Assembly: GCA_046350675.1 (NCBI GenBank)
Contig: JAXLZZ010000005.1
Location: 1 to 64,000 of the forward strand
Length of the DNA: 64,000 nucleotides
Direction of reading: 5' to 3'
Origin: JAXLZZ01 sp046350675
GTDB taxonomy: Bacteria; Patescibacteriota; Saccharimonadia; Saccharimonadales; UBA4665
Shown: positions 16,665-23,115 of the stretch, one piece after another
How the letters are laid out: each line of letters starts with the position of its first letter
How positions within the stretch are numbered: the first letter of the stretch is position 1
Notes under the pieces: model-generated
The model's database searches: none
What the model saw: only the letters and a program-made list of their open reading frames with translations
Told to the model about the DNA's origin: nothing
Program-made: the position numbers and the translations under genes

Positions 16665-16691
16665 AAAAAAAGCACCAGCATTAGCTGATGC
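16665..16691 (-). terminator. Terminator of the minus-strand membrane protein gene
   Basis: Read on the minus strand: GCATCAGC-TAAT-GCTGGTGC (8-bp stem, one wobble) followed by seven T. It separates the membrane protein gene (16786-17148) from the CxxC protein gene. Confidence 0.85.
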
Positions 16692-16785
16692 ACCTTTGGT
16701 GTAGCCAGCGTCGGTTAGTCACCAGGCATGTAAATTACGGGCAAAGGGTGAGACAACTTATCCGAAATGCCTTTGGCGTCCCGGA

Positions 16786-17148
16786 CTAGTTTCTGTTGCG
16801 GTTTACAAAGACGAGGCCACCTACTACTACTAAGGCACAAAATACTAATGCACCGACTTTAGTTCCCGAGCTTGCTTGGCCAGTAGTATCTATATTGCCT
16901 AGCGAGCCAACGGACATAATTCCAAAATATACACCTACACCAAGTATGATTACTGCAAAACTCCATAGCGCATTAGATGAAGCTGTCTGTACACCGCCAG
17001 CTTTAAGTTTTGCCTGATACCTATCTATGGCAATCGCTCCGAATAAACTGGGCAATGAAATTACTAAGAATGGTACGCCTATTACAAACCCAAGTGGCAA
17101 CGTCGGAATGCCAATTATCAGTAGTAAGATTTTTAGTGCACTTAACAT
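16786..17148 (-). CDS. Small integral membrane protein of unknown function
   Basis: 120 residues with four likely membrane segments: ALKILLLIIGIPTLPLGFVI, PFLVISLPSLFGAIAI, WSFAVIILGVGVYFGIM and VGALVFCALVVVGGLVFV. A basic end RNRN follows. No family is recognised. The start at 17148 was chosen because AAGGAAA lies upstream; a longer frame begins at 17178 but that ATG sits on a TACAAT box. It is monocistronic and ends with its own terminator, and lies beside the ssrA locus, whose cassettes also encode small membrane proteins. Confidence 0.65.
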   Translation of the reverse strand: MLSALKILLLIIGIPTLPLGFVIGVPFLVISLPSLFGAIAIDRYQAKLKAGGVQTASSNALWSFAVIILGVGVYFGIMSVGSLGNIDTTGQASSGTKVGALVFCALVVVGGLVFVNRNRN

Positions 17149-17238
17149 TTTAGTTTTCCTTGCATTATTGTAAAGCATAGCATAGTCCGGAAGAATGTCA
17201 CCCGTGACAACAAGTAGTGTGCATAAGCAGTAGCATCA

Positions 17239-17267
17239 TTGACTTTTTATACCGTTAGTGCTATAAT
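17239..17267 (+). promoter_or_regulatory. Strong promoter of the ssrA locus
   Basis: TTGACT (17239-17244), a 17-nt spacer and a perfect TATAAT (17262-17267). Transcription would begin near 17274, about 150 nt before the mature tmRNA 5' end. Confidence 0.8.
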
Positions 17268-17270
17268 GGT

Positions 17271-17426
17271 ATTTACCGCTGAAATATGCGGTTGTATTTC
17301 TGTGGCAAGATAAGACTTGCCATGCCAGTTGATCAAACACAGTTTGAGCAACTGAAAGGAAGACCGTAGCACTAGATCGAAGCTTTTGCGAATAGCAAAA
17401 CGAGATAGGTGCGTACGGAATGACGC
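17271..17426 (+). ncRNA. Structured RNA leader between promoter and tmRNA
   Basis: About 155 nt of dense secondary structure: CCGC/GCGG, GGCAAG/CTTGCC, CAGTTG/CAACTG with inner AAAC/GTTT. A longer stem follows, starting CCGTAGCAC and closing with GGTGCGTACGG, capped by TTTTGC-gaata-GCAAAA. No open frame of note. It may be a 5' precursor removed by processing or a separate small RNA. It does not match a family that I can name. Confidence 0.5.
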
Positions 17427-17813
17427 GGGGCTGAATTTTAAGCTCGACGTTGGACTTTATCGGTTAGATCAGCAGGTCGCTTGTCAGCGTATAGACGGAC
17501 TATATAGATGCAAAGACTTCTATTAGCGATGCAGTTAACAAAGTCCTCGGACAGCGTCAGCTAGCATTCGCAACAGCCTAATTTAATTATTAGTGCCGTG
17601 CTGCGCATGACGCCAGATAGTGCAAAAGCACGCCATATCTTCTGGACGCTCGACTAAGACTATCCTAATTAGTCGCTAAGACTTAGGATTGCTGCGATGG
17701 AATGTTTGTTCGTTTTGATACCCATCGCCTAAGATTTTAAAACGTACTATGCCTGTAGACGACTAACCAAGATAAACCGGCGGACGTGGGGGCAGTACCC
17801 ACCAGCTCCACCA
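17427..17813 (+). ncRNA. ssrA: tmRNA (transfer-messenger RNA)
   Basis: Rescues stalled ribosomes by adding a degradation tag. The 5' end GGGGCTG pairs with CAGCTCC near the 3' end (7 bp), followed by discriminator A and encoded CCA. The 5' segment GGGGCTGAATTTTAAGCTCGACG matches the tmRNA signature. The tag frame appears to start at GCA 17510 and to end at TAA 17579-17581, giving AKTSISDAVNKVLGQRQLAF plus ATA (23 residues, hydrophobic end). Several pseudoknot-like stems follow. The T stem is GTGGG/CCCAC but its loop reads GGCAGTA and not the usual TTCRANY. The length of 387 nt is normal. Its 3' end recurs three times downstream. Confidence 0.88.
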
Positions 17814-17814
17814 A
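17795..17814 (+). repeat. ssrA 3'-end repeat, copy 1 (within tmRNA)
   Basis: GTACCCACCAGCTCCACCAA, the last bases of tmRNA plus one. It matches copy 2 at 17975-17994 over all 20 bases. Direct repeats of a tRNA-like 3' end are the usual mark of integrase attachment sites. Confidence 0.75.
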
Positions 17815-17822
17815 TGTAAGAG

Positions 17823-17846
17823 CCCGACCTTAAAGGTCGGGTTTTT
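17823..17846 (+). terminator. Terminator of tmRNA
   Basis: Stem CCCGACC/GGTCGGG with a short loop and TTTTT. It is nested inside an outer inverted repeat CACCAATG/CATTGGTG that starts in the tmRNA CCA end. The whole unit is duplicated at 19080-19140. Confidence 0.9.
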
Positions 17847-17974
17847 GCATTGGTGATAACACTTGGGATGGGTGCTGCCCGGGAGGGCGAGAACTGCCAG
17901 TGGCAGTTTGAGGAATCACTGCTTGACCGAGCGAGCATGCCAACGGCATGTTGCCGAGCGAGTACTATAAGAAT

Positions 17975-17994
17975 GTACCCACCAGCTCCACCAA
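17975..17994 (+). repeat. ssrA 3'-end repeat, copy 2
   Basis: GTACCCACCAGCTCCACCAA, a 20-bp perfect copy of the tmRNA 3' end, 180 bp downstream of it. From here a second block (AAGTATAAGCATTATGACTCCG with a terminator) begins that is shared with copy 3. Confidence 0.8.
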
Positions 17995-18005
17995 GTATAA
18001 GCATT

Positions 18006-18029
18006 ATGACTCCGCTAGGGGTCATTTTT
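18006..18029 (+). terminator. Terminator in the copy 2 unit
   Basis: ATGACTCC-GCTA-GGGGTCAT followed by TTTT. A near-identical hairpin is in the copy 3 unit at 18408-18431. It lies just before the -10 box of the next gene. Confidence 0.8.
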
Positions 18030-18044
18030 GTTATACTGCAAGTT

Positions 18045-18323
18045 ATGACAGCTAGCAAAAAGAGTTCAGACAAGAGCAACTTTAAATACGTGAGCCCATC
18101 CGTCGCTATCACGTTAATTATTCTTGGTCTGTTTGTGAGTGCATTTTTCGCCTTCGTCGGCATCATTTTAGGCATGATCTGGCTATTCCGTTGTTCAAAA
18201 GACAATCCTAGGCTCCGTACACTATGGTGGGTATTACTCGTGCTGCTAGTTCTGTGGTTCTTTGCAATGATGGTTGGTGATTACAGGGATTACAGCGAAT
18301 TTACCAAGACACAGCCTAAGTAA
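18045..18323 (+). CDS. Small two-helix membrane protein (cassette gene 1)
   Basis: 92 residues: a basic, Ser/Lys-rich start, a first membrane helix (VAITLIILGLFVSAFFAFVG, continuing IILGMIWLF), a short RCSKDNPRLRTLW loop, a second helix (WVLLVLLVLWFFAMMV) and an acidic tail. It resembles small superinfection- or SHOCT-type membrane proteins only in general layout; no family is claimed. The start at 18045 has TATACT seven nt before it (18032-18037). The frame is open further upstream but that part lies in the duplicated ssrA/terminator DNA. It is bounded by tmRNA-end copies 2 and 3. Confidence 0.65.
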   Translation: MTASKKSSDKSNFKYVSPSVAITLIILGLFVSAFFAFVGIILGMIWLFRCSKDNPRLRTLWWVLLVLLVLWFFAMMVGDYRDYSEFTKTQPK

Positions 18324-18384
18324 TAACAACAAAGCTCTTCCATCGCCTCAGTTCTGCAATCAGTTGAGGCCAATTATTTCGGCA

Positions 18385-18396
18385 CAGCTCCACCAA
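18385..18396 (+). repeat. ssrA 3'-end repeat, copy 3
   Basis: CAGCTCCACCAA, followed by GCATAAGCATTATGACTCCG, so it matches copy 2 over 31 of 32 bases (17983-18014 against 18385-18416). It is preceded by GGCCAATTATTTCGGCA, which also precedes copy 4. Confidence 0.75.
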
Positions 18397-18407
18397 GCAT
18401 AAGCATT

Positions 18408-18431
18408 ATGACTCCGACAGGAGTCATTTTT
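18408..18431 (+). terminator. Terminator in the copy 3 unit
   Basis: A perfect 8-bp stem ATGACTCC/GGAGTCAT with loop GACA and a T-run. Compared with the copy 2 hairpin, base changes keep the pairing. Confidence 0.85.
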
Positions 18432-18454
18432 GTTTGCTATAATTCTTAACAGAT

Positions 18455-19003
18455 ATGAGAAAAGCAAAAATCGAACAAGACTATAAGATCTCGCAACCAT
18501 TTAAGATATTGCTCGGCTTCGTAGCGGTCTGTGTGCTGCTGACCTTCTTCGTGCTCATCTGGAATGGCGCAAAGCGTTCGCTGTTTACGTTGAGCTTGTG
18601 GGAGCCGACAGCAACAACAAAAGCGAGGGTGATCGATTCAGTCTTTGAAAACCATATTAAGAGCCCGGACAACTATAAGATTTCGTATACATATACCGTC
18701 GATGGCAAGGTATACACAGACAGTGATTCGGTTAATCCCAAAGATTTTAAGCAACAAGAAGAGCTGGATGTAGTGTACAAGCAAGCCGATCCTTCTGTGA
18801 ACAAATTGGCCCTGAGCATTAATAACCCGTTATATTTACTTGGAGTATCATTAACGAGCACAGGAGCTTTGGTACTATTCGGCTTGGCAGTTGCTTATTA
18901 TTTAGTAAATTTTCGGCCTAAAAATCTCAAAAGTCTCAGGCGGACTTGTCTCACGATTGTTTCCGTAGGTTTGCTTATTGTGATTGTGTCACGACTACTA
19001 TAG
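18455..19003 (+). CDS. DUF3592-like membrane protein (cassette gene 2)
   Basis: 182 residues. An N-terminal helix (ILLGFVAVCVLLTFFVLIW) is followed by a beta-rich outer domain with TKARVIDSVFE, YKISYTYTVDGKVYTDSDSV and LDVVYKQADPSVNKL. This is the pattern of DUF3592 proteins, whose function is unknown. Two more hydrophobic helices close it (LLGVSLTSTGALVLFGLAV and LTIVSVGLLIVIVS). TATAAT lies 11 nt upstream (18438-18443) with no ribosome binding site. It sits between tmRNA-end copies 3 and 4. Confidence 0.75.
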   Translation: MRKAKIEQDYKISQPFKILLGFVAVCVLLTFFVLIWNGAKRSLFTLSLWEPTATTKARVIDSVFENHIKSPDNYKISYTYTVDGKVYTDSDSVNPKDFKQQEELDVVYKQADPSVNKLALSINNPLYLLGVSLTSTGALVLFGLAVAYYLVNFRPKNLKSLRRTCLTIVSVGLLIVIVSRLL

Positions 19004-19079
19004 TTACACGCCATATATAGTGATAAGATTCCTCCACCTCGTTAGCTCGTCCACTACTTGTGGCCAATTATTTCGGCAG

Positions 19080-19215
19080 AGCTCCACCAATGTAAGAGCC
19101 CGACCCTAAAGGTCGGGTTTTTGCATTGGTGATAACACTTTGGGTGGGTGCTGCCCGTGAGGGCGAGAACTGCCAGCATCTGCTTGAGGAGTCATTGCTT
19201 GACCGTGCGTGCCAA
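19080..19215 (+). repeat. ssrA 3'-end repeat, copy 4, with duplicated terminator
   Basis: AGCTCCACCAATGTAAGAGC and the following DNA match the sequence after the true tmRNA end (17804 onward) for about 135 bp with few differences, including the terminator and GGGTGCTGCCC (an imperfect inverted copy of the tmRNA T arm). This closes the cassette array. Confidence 0.8.
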
Positions 19216-19274
19216 CATAAAATCTTCGACCGGCTATAATTGACACAGATAGATTAATATGTTATCATACTGTA

Positions 19275-19946
19275 ATGAGTCAAGCAGAATCATTTGGACA
19301 CGAACCGTTGATGTTGCGTGTCGCGAGAGACCTTGGGAAATACGAACGAGTAGCATTTAAGCCAGCCAGGGAGCTCAGAAATTTCAGCAGTCACATAGGT
19401 AAGAGGGTGGTGGCGAGCGCCCGCTCGACTGCAATAAATATTGTTAGCACGGGCGAAATGCATGATTTAGGAATAGATGAGGATGATGCAATTGAGTGTC
19501 TTGAAGAGCTCCAAACAAGCGCACGCCGCGATGAAAGAGAAGATCGTATCGCCTACAACCTGGGCATTCGAGTGGAGCTCGCCGACCAGATAGAGGCATA
19601 TGAGAGAGGTAAAGATATGCACCTCGGCATTCCGATACTGGGCAGTTCTGCTATTGAGATATCGCGTGAAACCGTTGGAATTCTGGACTGCTTTTATCAG
19701 AATACTGGTGCTGATTTGCGTATTGAACCACCAGAAGTACCCGTGCTGACAATTGCAATTATTGAAAAGGGCGAGAAGGAAGAAGCCGAACAGCTGGCTA
19801 AAATTGCCAATAATCTTCTTTTCACAAAACACAATCCTGTGCCAATCCAGCACGATGCATTCACGTATGCGCCTCAGATTGAGGATATACGGTGGTCATA
19901 CATCAAAGCCGGTACTTTCCTGAACCCGCACGACTCCGTTGCTTAG
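19275..19946 (+). CDS. Uncharacterised cytoplasmic protein
   Basis: 223 residues, no family recognised and no membrane segment or signal peptide. The N-terminal half is basic and helical (VARDLGKYERVAFKPARELRN), the centre is acidic, and the C-terminal part mixes strands and helices (VPVLTIAIIEKGEKEEAEQLA). It begins three nt after a CATACT box and has no ribosome binding site. Its stop overlaps that of the convergent transporter gene by four bases. It may belong to the same loose class of unknown Saccharibacteria proteins as those at 55194, 56051 and 59781, but no sequence similarity is evident by eye. Confidence 0.6.
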   Translation: MSQAESFGHEPLMLRVARDLGKYERVAFKPARELRNFSSHIGKRVVASARSTAINIVSTGEMHDLGIDEDDAIECLEELQTSARRDEREDRIAYNLGIRVELADQIEAYERGKDMHLGIPILGSSAIEISRETVGILDCFYQNTGADLRIEPPEVPVLTIAIIEKGEKEEAEQLAKIANNLLFTKHNPVPIQHDAFTYAPQIEDIRWSYIKAGTFLNPHDSVA

Positions 19947-20650
19947 ACAGCTAGGCCGACGAGGTGGCCGATGAGGTAGGTGATGGCCATGGCGGCGCTG
20001 CCGCCGATTAGGACGCGACTGGCCGCACGCAGACGATTGCCACCGCCCAAGAAGGCACCGGTAGCACCCGAAATGCCCAGAGCGATAATCGCAAAGATCA
20101 CAATCGTCCAGCTTTCCATATGGCTTGGAGCTATCAGCGCGGCCACAATTGGTACGGCTGCACCAAGCGAGAATGAGACTGCAGAAGCGATTGATGCCTG
20201 CAGGGGATTGGCCCCACCAAAGTCATAAATACCGAGCTCATCACGTAAGTGCGCGGCTTCTGCATCATGGTCGTGGAGCTCTTGTGCGACTTCGCGGGCG
20301 AGTTTGGGCTTGAGCCCGCGTTCTATATAAATATTTGTTAGCTCTTCTAGTTCTGCTTCAGGATTGGCGGCGAGCGAGCGCCGTTCGATATCGATATCGG
20401 CCAGTTCGGAATCCTTTTGCGAGCTCACCGAGACATATTCACCGGCAGCCATCGATAGCGCGCCAGCTGCCAAGCCAGCAATACCGGCGGTGAGTATGGT
20501 GCTGCTGCTAGCTTGGGCTGCCGTAACACCCAGCATAATACTGGCGGTTGACACGATACCGTCATTGGCGCCAAGTACGGCAGCACGCAGCCAATTACCG
20601 CGATGTGATTTGTGCTCTTCTTGCGGGTGAGCGCTAATAGTTTTGTTCAT
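19943..20650 (-). CDS. VIT1/CCC1-family Fe2+/Mn2+ transporter
   Basis: 235-residue membrane protein of the VIT1/CCC1 family, which moves Fe2+ or Mn2+ out of the cytosol. The first helix carries LRAAVLGANDGIVSTASIMLG, the family signature, and a second conserved stretch is LSMAAGEYVSVSSQKDSE. A Glu-rich helical metal-binding region (EAELEELTNIYIERG to HDAEAAHLRDELGIYD) and three further helices follow. The start at 20650 lies nine nt from TATAAT (20660-20665, minus strand); the longer frame from 20755 crosses the neighbouring promoter. It is divergent from the methyltransferase gene. Confidence 0.9.
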   Translation of the reverse strand: MNKTISAHPQEEHKSHRGNWLRAAVLGANDGIVSTASIMLGVTAAQASSSTILTAGIAGLAAGALSMAAGEYVSVSSQKDSELADIDIERRSLAANPEAELEELTNIYIERGLKPKLAREVAQELHDHDAEAAHLRDELGIYDFGGANPLQASIASAVSFSLGAAVPIVAALIAPSHMESWTIVIFAIIALGISGATGAFLGGGNRLRAASRVLIGGSAAMAITYLIGHLVGLAV

Positions 20651-20702
20651 AACCGCTTCATTATACCCGTCTCGTCTCGGCTTGCATACGACGAACAATT
20701 TA

Positions 20703-20731
20703 TTGAAAAACTTGACAAATTGTGGTATAAT
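20703..20731 (+). promoter_or_regulatory. Promoter with overlapping TTGACA element
   Basis: TTGAAA (20703-20708), 17-nt spacer, TATAAT (20726-20731), then ATG six nt later. A second TTGACAAAT lies inside the spacer, only 8 nt from the -10. The same arrangement occurs at 54980-55007 on the minus strand, so it may be an operator. Confidence 0.6.
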
Positions 20732-20737
20732 GTATAG

Positions 20738-21358
20738 ATGAGCATTGAAACTCAACAGCCAGCACCAGTTATACCAGCTATCAAAGGTGTATTTGCACCT
20801 GATCCTGGGGTACGTGCCTTATTGTCTAAACATGTAGCACCCGGCTCAGATGTGCTCGACGCAGGAACTGGTTCTGGTCGCAATGCGATTCATGCAGGGC
20901 GTTTGGGTCATACAGTTGTCGGTGTAGATGCCAATCCCGAGTACATCAATCAAGCAAATGCCATGAAACTGTTGGTGCCAGAGAAGATAGATATTGCATT
21001 CACTGTCGCGGAGATTGAAGCGTTTCAACCCGAGCAGGAGGACTTTGATGCAGTACTACTAACGCGTGTGCTTCAAGAAATCGGCTCAGATGATCGTGGC
21101 CAGCGCGTAGTTACTAAGCTCCAGCAACTGACGGCGCCTGCAGGGAGCAATATCGTTACTGCCTATATTGGCACAGATGCAGATCGAGACACCATGTCGC
21201 ATCTACTTATATTTGCACCAGACGAAGTTGAAGCTATGTACGAAGATGAAGGCTGGGAGATAGCCCACCGCCATCAGGAAATTAAGAAGCTTGGTTTTTT
21301 CGCAGGCAAGCCAATGTGTAAATCATTTGTGGAGTTGGTAGCAGTAAAGCCGGAATAA
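20738..21358 (+). CDS. SAM-dependent methyltransferase (class I)
   Basis: 206 residues. Motif I is DVLDAGTGSGRNAIHAGRLG and motif II VVGVDANPEYINQA, so the SAM-binding core is complete. The middle VLLTRVLQEIGSDDRG is the usual post-motif region. The substrate is not clear; the short N-terminal segment (VFAPDPGVRALLSKHVAPG) resembles TehB-like or small-metabolite methyltransferases. Leaderless: ATG lies six nt after TATAAT. It opens a tight run with the next two genes (gap of 3 bp, then a 4-bp overlap). Confidence 0.85.
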   Translation: MSIETQQPAPVIPAIKGVFAPDPGVRALLSKHVAPGSDVLDAGTGSGRNAIHAGRLGHTVVGVDANPEYINQANAMKLLVPEKIDIAFTVAEIEAFQPEQEDFDAVLLTRVLQEIGSDDRGQRVVTKLQQLTAPAGSNIVTAYIGTDADRDTMSHLLIFAPDEVEAMYEDEGWEIAHRHQEIKKLGFFAGKPMCKSFVELVAVKPE

Positions 21359-21361
21359 AGT

Positions 21362-21748
21362 ATGAAGAAAGCATTAAACCACGGCATCGAATTAGAAAAC
21401 TACACCGAGCTGTGTGCGGTTGATGCAGCTTTGGATTGGTACGAAGCCAGCGCTAAGTCAGGTGTTTTCCTAGAAGACGACGACGATGTGCTAGCTATGG
21501 CTCGTCAAGGTGTAGAGCACATGCTTGATCTTGCTAAAAGTACCATGGTACCAAAGGGCCGGCTTGAGCCAGAAGATTTTACGGCCATACTGCCAAAACA
21601 GTGCAATGTAATTGTGTCTGGTGTGCTGAGAGGCGTGGCAGAAGCCGACTATGCGTACCCTGATCCGCTTCCGTCGTACTGCGCATCAATGCTGGAAGAA
21701 TACTACGGTACGCCGCGTGGCAACCAGCTTGATATGATAGACGCATGA
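21362..21748 (+). CDS. Uncharacterised 128-residue protein
   Basis: A soluble acidic protein without a recognised family. It is mostly helical (VDAALDWYEASAKSG, DDVLAMARQGVEHMLDLAK) and ends with a short segment rich in Tyr and Pro. It follows the methyltransferase by 3 bp and overlaps the ExoD-like gene by 4 bp (ATGA), so the three are one operon. Function unknown. Confidence 0.65.
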   Translation: MKKALNHGIELENYTELCAVDAALDWYEASAKSGVFLEDDDDVLAMARQGVEHMLDLAKSTMVPKGRLEPEDFTAILPKQCNVIVSGVLRGVAEADYAYPDPLPSYCASMLEEYYGTPRGNQLDMIDA

Positions 21749-22356
21749 GTAAATCAAATAAGCCAGAAGTCTTTAGCGATCAGCTTGAACGTTGGCTTAA
21801 GGGCAAAAACAATACAACCGTCGCAAGCTTAATCGACGCATTCGAAGAAAAAAGCTTTGCAATCGTATTTGTGCTACTGATGCTGCTGCCTGCGCTGCCG
21901 ATTCCTACTGGCGGGGTACCCCACGTGCTAGAAATTATCGTAGTAATTGTGGCGTTTGAAATGATTATTGGGCTTAAGACTATTTGGCTTCCAGGTTGGG
22001 CGCGGCGGCTTAAACTGGGTGACTCAATCAAAGGCAAGGCAATACCACTGCTGCTCAAACGCGTTCGTTGGTTTGAAGAGCGATCACGTCCGCATGGGGT
22101 GGCCGTGTTTGATTCAACAATCACAGATCGCTTTATTGGGTTGCTTGTGATTGTGTTTACTGCTGCAGCTTTTGCGGCACCACCATTTACCGGGCTGGAT
22201 ACCTTGCCGTCGCTTGGGGTAGTGATTATCGGGCTGGCAATAATCTTCGAGGATATACGTCTGTTGTTTGCTGGTGCTATCACCGGCATTGCGGGCGTGA
22301 CCCTCACGATTACGCTCGGTGCAGCGGTATTTGAGGGAGTGCAGCGCATTTTATAA
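21745..22356 (+). CDS. ExoD-family membrane protein
   Basis: 203 residues. The N-terminal SDQLERWLKGKNNTTVASLIDAFEEKSFAIVF leads into helices with the family-typical LLMLLPALPIPTGGVPHVLEII. It then has WLPGWARRLKLG and RVRWFEERSRP, and two further helix pairs. These match ExoD (PF06055-type) proteins, first linked to exopolysaccharide production but whose activity is unknown. It is the last gene of its operon and is followed by a perfect hairpin (22362-22386). Confidence 0.8.
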   Translation: MSKSNKPEVFSDQLERWLKGKNNTTVASLIDAFEEKSFAIVFVLLMLLPALPIPTGGVPHVLEIIVVIVAFEMIIGLKTIWLPGWARRLKLGDSIKGKAIPLLLKRVRWFEERSRPHGVAVFDSTITDRFIGLLVIVFTAAAFAAPPFTGLDTLPSLGVVIIGLAIIFEDIRLLFAGAITGIAGVTLTITLGAAVFEGVQRIL

Positions 22357-22420
22357 ACGAAAAGCCGCTGCTGACAGCAACGGCTTAAGGTATTCGGCCT
22401 ACGTAGGCAGAACATATGTG

Positions 22421-22512
22421 AAAAGGGGGACTACTGCGTGCGTACCTCCCGCACATCAGCTTGCATTGTCTGCCCGTTAGATCTAGGACTTTTCAATTGA
22501 TTACCCCCTTTT
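22421..22512 (+). ncRNA. Candidate structured RNA closed by AAAAGGGGG/CCCCCTTTT
   Basis: A 9-bp perfect closing stem (22421-22429 with 22504-22512) encloses a hairpin GTGCG/CGCAC (22438-22454) whose 7-nt loop is TACCTCC, the same as the anti-Shine-Dalgarno core. No promoter is obvious just upstream. It could be a small RNA or part of the ExoD-like mRNA 3' end. Confidence 0.4.
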
Positions 22513-22596
22513 CTGTGTTGCAAATTGTTAATGCTTATATTGTAGCATTCGGGCGTGGACTTGCAATAGTAAAAATTAGATTTTCATTAACCCCTG

Positions 22597-22626
22597 TTGC
22601 AGTATCGCCATAGTATCTGTTACACT
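22597..22626 (+). promoter_or_regulatory. Promoter of the RRM gene
   Basis: TTGCAG, 18-nt spacer, TACACT. It would give a 5' leader of about 115 nt. Long leaders are common on cold-inducible RRM genes in other bacteria. The second CCGTTAGATCTAGG falls within this leader. Confidence 0.5.
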
Positions 22627-22749
22627 TACATCGCTAGAGAAGCTGCTACATAACGTTCCGTTAGATCTAGGTTAAATTAAATAAGTGTTTCAGAGGCGCA
22701 GCTAACTGGTTTGCCAGATTACCTCGAGAAAACAGGAGAGTAATACTAT

Positions 22750-23016
22750 ATGGCAACTAAATTATTCGTTGGCTCCCTTGCATGGGCTACTACAGACGAC
22801 AGTCTAAAGGATTTCTTTAGCTCAGCAGGCACCGTTGTTTCAGCAACAGTGATCCAGGATCGCGAAACTAACCGCAGTAAAGGTTTTGGTTTCGTAGAAA
22901 TGTCTAGCGAAGATGAAGCAAAAGCTGCTGTAGACCAGTTGAATGGCAAAGAATTGGACGGTCGTCCAATCGTTGTTAACGAAGCTCGTCCACGCGAAGA
23001 ACGACCTCGTTACTAG
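22750..23016 (+). CDS. RRM-domain RNA-binding protein
   Basis: 88 residues, one RNA recognition motif and nothing more. RNP2 is KLFVGSL at residues 4-10 and RNP1 is RSKGFGFVEM at about 43-52, both complete with the aromatic residues that stack on RNA. The C-terminus ends with a basic tail (ARPREERPRY). Such single-RRM proteins act as cold-induced RNA chaperones in cyanobacteria and others. AGGAGAG is nine nt upstream. Long leader with repeats and a strong terminator downstream: an independent, probably well-expressed gene. Confidence 0.93.
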   Translation: MATKLFVGSLAWATTDDSLKDFFSSAGTVVSATVIQDRETNRSKGFGFVEMSSEDEAKAAVDQLNGKELDGRPIVVNEARPREERPRY

Positions 23017-23030
23017 TTTGACGTTGAATA

Positions 23031-23059
23031 AAAGACCCGCTATTGCAGCGGGTCTTTTT
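23031..23059 (+). terminator. Terminator of the RRM gene
   Basis: AAAGACCCGC/GCGGGTCTTT, 10-bp stem with a 7-nt loop and a T-run, 15 bp after the stop. Confidence 0.93.
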
Positions 23060-23115
23060 GTTTAGTTGTAAAGAATAACTTGACCACCCCGTGGGGCCAT
23101 CTATAGGCTAAGAAC

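Larger units (their letters stand above)
22357..22749. other. Non-coding tract upstream of the RRM gene
   Basis: 393 bp without a gene. In order: hairpin AAGCCGcTGCTgacAGCAaCGGCTT (22362-22386), the 12-bp palindrome GCCTACGTAGGC (22397-22408), the candidate RNA at 22421-22512, two copies of CCGTTAGATCTAGG (22474-22487 and 22658-22671), the promoter at 22597-22626, and a leader of about 115 nt ending in AGGAGAG. Confidence 0.7.

Noticed and set aside
17271..17426. RNase P RNA
   Set aside because: The region is too short, and the conserved GAGGAAAGTCC and ACAGAA-type elements are absent.
17850..18044. N-terminal extension of cassette gene 1
   Set aside because: The extension translates the duplicated tmRNA/terminator repeats; a -10 box and ATG at 18045 fit better.
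17747..18205. Minus-strand frame across the ssrA 3' end and cassette 1
   Set aside because: It overlaps tmRNA and repeated terminator DNA and has no family features; the plus-strand membrane protein explains the coding signal.
20651..20755. Longer N-terminus for the VIT-type transporter
   Set aside because: It would cross the divergent promoter and the start of the methyltransferase gene; the ATG at 20650 has its own -10 box.
22421..22512. SRP RNA or 6S RNA
   Set aside because: I looked on both strands for the GGAAG/GCAGC apical loop of SRP RNA and for a 6S-like central bubble; neither is convincing, so it is left as an unnamed candidate.
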